Of a DNA stretch of 64,000 nt, positions 59,444 to 64,000 are shown piece after piece. Within the stretch, counting starts at the first letter, position 1, and every line of letters starts with the position of its first letter. Source of the stretch: Drosophila persimilis (lineage: Eukaryota; Arthropoda; Insecta; Diptera; Drosophilidae); contig NW_020825289.1 in assembly GCF_003286085.1 (NCBI RefSeq), positions 3,472,001 through 3,536,000 of the forward strand, read 5' to 3'. The notes beneath the pieces were generated by a model. That model did not search any database, was not told the DNA's origin, and saw nothing but the letters and a program-made list of their open reading frames with translations. The translations under genes and the position numbers were made by a program.

Positions 59444-62400
59444 ACCGCCGTGAAAAGAGGTCCGCTTCCCCTGAAGATGTTCAGACCATACAAAATTAGA
59501 TATACTCGTACATAGATGGAAAGATAGGGACGAATACAAAGTTGAGTGAATTTTAATTAAATCTAAAAGCCATAAAATTCTATGCGAAATGCGCTTTATC
59601 CTGGTCCATTGTCCCCTATCCTTTGTCCACCTTCCGGCGCGTATAATTAATTTGTATCCCCCACACAGCGGAGGGGTACGTCTTACAGAGCTCAAAGCAA
59701 GATGAAAACTTTATTGTGTGGCAAGGTGCTGGTTGCTGCTGCAACTGCACCTAAAATCACAGATAAGTGCATAAGTGGTGGTGCTTTTGCCATTTTGGCC
59801 ACATTTTAATTAAATTTTCTACGCCAATAAGCCCCCAGAAAGAAACTGCGGCACTTGCACACGACAATAATGAAATAATATTTATAAAATAAATATTTTA
59901 TTTGTAAGCAGAATCAGGGCAGCGCAGCCATCGCCAGGCATGCTATATTTCACGTATATTAGTACATATGTATATGTATGTATGTAAAACCCCCTCTTTT
60001 GTGTGGTTCTTATTTATGTTTATTTTTCTGGTGTAAATCAAATTACTGCCCACCCGCAATAAATTCGGAAATATTCACTTTAAAAATAGCATCAAAATAA
60101 AAAGCTCTGCGAGCATGTTCCCAAAAAAATGTTTGAAAATTAAATGTTGGTAAAGAAGATTCCGCTGAGATACCACTGATTTATTCAATCATTCGAAATT
60201 TGCTTAGTATTTGATTTTAAGGAATTTTCTTGGAGAATTTTTTGTTTCTTTCAATGATTTGCTATTATGATAGAAAATCGCTCTAACGATTGGATGAATT
60301 GCTTGGATATTTTTCGTAGCTTAATTGAAATATGGTTTTATTGCAGTCAGTTCTGCAAAGCAAAGTGTATTTATTTGTATTTATTTATTTTCTCTTCAAT
60401 TAAAAGCCATATTTGAAGCAAAGATAGGACCTACAGATCAACTGAAGAGGATATTTGCAGATACTCGGGGATTGGTTTTGCTTAGGTTTGGAGAGGAGCG
60501 CAGTGCTGTGGATAGTTCTGCGCTCTGCTCCTTTTAAGTTTTAGTTTCCCCTTATGTTGTTACATTGGTCCAGGGTAGACAAACATTTCAACAACTCTAT
60601 CCGTTCCTTGCTGATTTTTTGCCTGGCATTTGGGACATGTTTGCGATCCTGTTTGCTGCTCGCAATTCTGTGCAACATCCATAGCCACACCCATACACAC
60701 ATGAATAGATAGAAAACAAATATTGCGAGCGCTTTGCAATTTTGTTATTTTGATTGCCCCATCGATGGTTCCGGGGGGTGGGCGCCTCCTGCTGCGGATT
60801 CCCGCGTTCGCCATGCGCTTCCATTTGCTTTGGCTTTTCCTGCAGCTCGGGATTTCAAGCCTGGCCTGCCCAGAACACCTGCGAATGTAACTGGATGAAT
60901 ATTTGGCTGTAAACTAATATGCTGCAAATGCATGACTAACTGGGATAGGGATGGGATGGGAATAGGGATAGGCTTCCCTGACAGTCCCCTCTGCTGGAGC
61001 CAGAACGATTTCCAGAGCCTGGATTTGGCGCTCAGTTGTTCGCTGTCACATCCGCCTCGCACAGGATATGAAATGGCGGTTTTGGCCTACACTCTGCCGT
61101 CCCGTACTCAGTTTTTCTGCTCGATAACATTTTTTGCCACTATTTGTCCGATTTGTGGGCCAATCCGCACTCGATTTCTCGCTTCTTTTCTGCCGCTTTT
61201 TGTGTGTTGTTTGGCTTTTGTCAGCTGGGGCTGGCTGTCGGCAGGCAAATTGAAATGTTTGCCCGGGCTGGCCGTCGGGGCTCTAGTGCCCCGCCCCCAG
61301 CAGAGCAGCCGCCCCACGATTCAGTTTGGTTTGTTTGTTGAACTTTGACACTAGGCTGTAATTGAAAGTTTTGTGTGGACATTTGAGGAGACAAAGGCAA
61401 ACACAGTCGTTTTTTGAAGCGTTCTATTTGAAGGAAGGGGAGGGTGATGCGGAGGGGAAGCCAATCGATAGCCCCCATCTCGAAAACTGTTCCAACTGTT
61501 GGCCAATCCACTGTGAATTTCGTGTTTGAGTGCGGTGGTCTAGTCATTCGGTGTAGAAATTACCCATCTCTGTGCCATATCCTCAATTAGCTTGCGTCCT
61601 TTATATATGGTGTTCGCGAGTGTGGGGCTTAATTAATTTTTACATGTCCCCTCTGCCCCTCCCACTGGCCCCGTAAACGCCCTTGAGCTCTCACCTGTCC
61701 TCATTTGTTACGCCCATTTTCGTTGCTGGCAAGCGGCTTTATCGGCTGGCCCATGCCCATGTCCCGACCACAATTTTATCGATAGCAAACAAAGGCAAGC
61801 ACAGACATGGACACGGACACGGACAGACCCTCTTTCTCTCTCTCTCTCTCTCACTCTCTCTCTCTGTCTCTTTGTGAAGCCGTTGCCGTGTGCAGCCTTG
61901 GCTCATTGCCAATGCATTGTGCGCCGATTATTTTCCCGTTTATTCTGTTCGCCTTTTTGCTCTCGTCTCGCGCTCTCACGACTCCTTTTTTGTGGGTCTT
62001 TGTTTTCCGCTTGCACGCCTCTTTCTGAGGCGGCTTCCATATTAAATTTTTGTCACTCTGCCATGTCTATCTTCGGCGAGGCGAGCTCCAAATTGGCTGC
62101 TTTTCAACAAAGATGCAACATCTGTTTCCATGCCTGCCCTCCTGCCTCCTCCTGCTGCAGCTCCGCCTTCTGCTCTCCTGCTAGCCCTGTCTGCGCGCTA
62201 TCGTTTTGCATATCCTTTTTGGCTCTGGTGCAAATTGCAATGTTGCCCTGGCAGAGGAGTCGTCCTGCCTCAACAAGCAGCTCATGTCGAGATGTGGCAC
62301 TTGCCGTTGCCGCAGAAACCCAAAATCCTATTCATTATGTCACCGGCCCGGCAGGCGACAGGAGGCAGAGCACCAGAGCACCAGAGCACCAGAACACCAG

Positions 62401-64000
62401 AGCAAGCAGGATCTGTTCTTGCCATTCCCATTCCCATTTGCATGTCCTGTTTCGTTTCATTAAATGCCAGCCATGCCGCATGCAATTACCAATTTATTTT
62501 GCCGGCGTGCACTTCTGGGCTGTTTTGCCAATTTTAAGGGGCTCACTGCGCAGCCAAACGGCTAAGAAGTTGTCTGTAACTGCAGCACTTTGCATGGAAC
62601 TGTATTAGCCAGAGGTTCCACAAGTAGCAGCGGGGTGTGCATATATCATTTCTTGGGACGGAGCTCCTGATGGATGTGCGTGGGGGTGGTCTAGGGTTCC
62701 TTGAAGTATTTCTTCTGACTGACAACAGTTGTCGGTGTCGTATCCATATCAGAGAATGTAGTCACGCGCTCTCGTCGTAGGACCATCTAATGGAATCCTT
62801 CCAGGAAGATTCTGAAAATTGTGAATAACCTTAGCCTAAGTGGGTTGACAGAGCACTTCAACTTTGTTCTCCCGAGAGTAATTTCCGCAATTTTCCAAGT
62901 CTCTCTCTCTTCAGTAGTGATATAATTAATTAGCCCAACAGCTTTGCCGCGTTTGAACACAGATTCTACATTTCTTTCTGCAGGCATCCAGGACACGTTC
63001 GGCCAATTGGTATTCCCGGGTACAGTTACCTCAGCTTCAGCCTTAACCTCAGCCAGAGTCACTCGCACAAGCACATCCAGATCCTGCACATGATTATCCC
63101 GACCCGTGCATTGTTTGCTCTGATTGCCCGAGTGGCTGTGGCTCTGGCTCTGGCTGTGGCAACGACCTCTGGCTGCTTGTCAAAGATTAAGCAAACCCAC
63201 CTAAGCGGACAAACAAACACGCACTCGAGGGCATTTCGCAGAGGACTCGAACTGCAGCAAGATGGGATACGAGCACAAAGGATGCACATGGCAATTGCTG
63301 CATTTAGTGAGCAATAAATTCACTTTTAATTTACTAAATGCGCCTCTGCTTCTGCTTCTGCTCGTCTCGCCCTCACCCAATGGCATGTCGTGTGCGTGCT
63401 ATGTCCTGCGCGTGAAGGAGACAAATGCCTGCAGAAGACTGATGATGCGATTGTCTGGCTGGGATCAAGGAGGAGGATGTGCTCGTCCAAGTGCGAGTCT
63501 TAATTGCTCGCATCTGCGAATTCGATTCGAAAGTTGGAAGTTCTTGCGCCTCAATTTGACTTTCAATTATGGAAATAGAAAGCAAATGTGCCAGGCTGCT
63601 TGGCTTGGCAGCTGGCCTGACGATGATTTTGTGGCCAAAATGATTTGTTTTTGTGGCTGTCTCTATGTGCGTGAGAGATTGTGCGTGATTGACCGCACAA
63701 TTTCCTGTCATTAGGGTCAGGCTGTTGCCCCTACGCTCCCGTCCTAGTGTTGCCCTGGTCATTTCCTGGTGCTCCCTCTCTCTCATTCCCTCATTCTCTC
63801 CCCCTTTTTCTCACTCTCTTCTGGTGCTGCTTTAAATTAAACAGATTGTCTATTTATGAAATCATTTAAAATGCATATACAGACCTCCTTCGTTCTCCTG
63901 CTCCTTGCTCCATAATTTCCCATTAACCTACTTTGCAGCATCCCCCGAAAAATGAGCAAAAGCCCTTACTCTCTCACTCACTCTCTCTGCATCTATCTCG
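59444..64000. other. Gene-free DNA with one coding-like block
   Basis: No gene with homology support. The minus-strand frame at 62787-63089 and the short one directly after it (62691-62786) look coding-like and are treated in the findings. Contains a CT run at 61830-61870 and a 9-base AGCACCAG-type repeat at 62366-62402. Confidence 0.5.
61830..61870. repeat. CT-rich microsatellite
   Basis: Imperfect CT dinucleotide run with a few interruptions, creating poly-Ser/Leu in overlapping open frames that are not genes. Confidence 0.85.

Noticed and set aside
63090-63317. 75-residue frame with a signal-peptide-like start
   Set aside because: The hydrophobic stretch comes from a GGCTCT/GGCTGT simple repeat, and the rest has no recognisable features or cleavage sites.
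1-64000. tRNA, microRNA, CRISPR or prokaryotic mobile systems
   Set aside because: I looked for tRNA T-arm motifs, a few Muller-C microRNA seeds known to me (miR-184, miR-278, miR-137) and spaced direct repeats and found none. A structure-based search was not possible by eye, so small RNAs cannot be excluded.

Overview
The window is a stretch of Drosophila nuclear genome, most probably from the obscura group (D. pseudoobscura and relatives). The case for Drosophila is strong: there is a clear Or49a odorant-receptor orthologue, short introns (52 to 80 bp) with normal GT/AG ends, AATAAA signals just after stop codons, and TATA-type promoters. The case for the obscura group is an inference from the amount of Or49a divergence, the very high microsatellite density and the style of the dispersed repeats. 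No bacterial or viral gene, CRISPR array, tRNA or rRNA was seen.

Layout. (1) 1-1312, + strand: the 3' two thirds of Or49a in four exons, with a 289-bp inverted-repeat element inside its last intron. (2) 1575-2562, - strand: a small secreted Kunitz-type protease inhibitor with its own TATA box, plus a decayed scrap of a second copy downstream. (3) 2.6-10.4 kb: no gene, with two old repeat remnants. (4) 10.4-14.7 kb, +: a 1,371-residue secreted polyglutamine-rich proprotein with furin-type sites. (5) 15.0-18.6 kb, +: a 1,118-residue very basic protein with a 91-codon internal duplication and a C-terminal cysteine cluster, starting only 300 bp after the preceding polyadenylation signal. (6) 18.6-32.2 kb: gene desert containing a Tc1-like remnant. 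(7) 32.2-33.6 kb, +: a gamma-butyrobetaine dioxygenase (last step of carnitine synthesis), two exons. (8) 33.6-49.9 kb: gene desert with two copies of a DINE-1/mini-me-type repeat. (9) About 49.96 kb, +: a promoter-like TATA/initiator pair and a probable untranslated first exon of a gene whose body was not found. (10) 59.0-59.4 kb, +: a small RING E3 ligase whose second exon, joined across a 61-bp intron, encodes a C-terminal membrane anchor. (11) 59.5-64 kb: no firm gene, one coding-like block on the - strand near 62.7-63.1 kb.

The genes do not form a pathway; they are neighbours only: chemosensation (Or49a), extracellular protease control (Kunitz), carnitine biosynthesis (dioxygenase), ER/membrane ubiquitylation (RING-TM, inferred) and two fast-evolving proteins of unknown function. 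The most useful result of reading by eye is the RING gene: its intron is a multiple of neither frame nor stop, so splicing gives a 113-residue membrane-anchored protein while reading through gives a 152-residue form without the anchor. The long gene-free tracts are rich in simple repeats and look like ordinary non-coding Drosophila DNA, perhaps introns or regulatory DNA of genes beyond the window.
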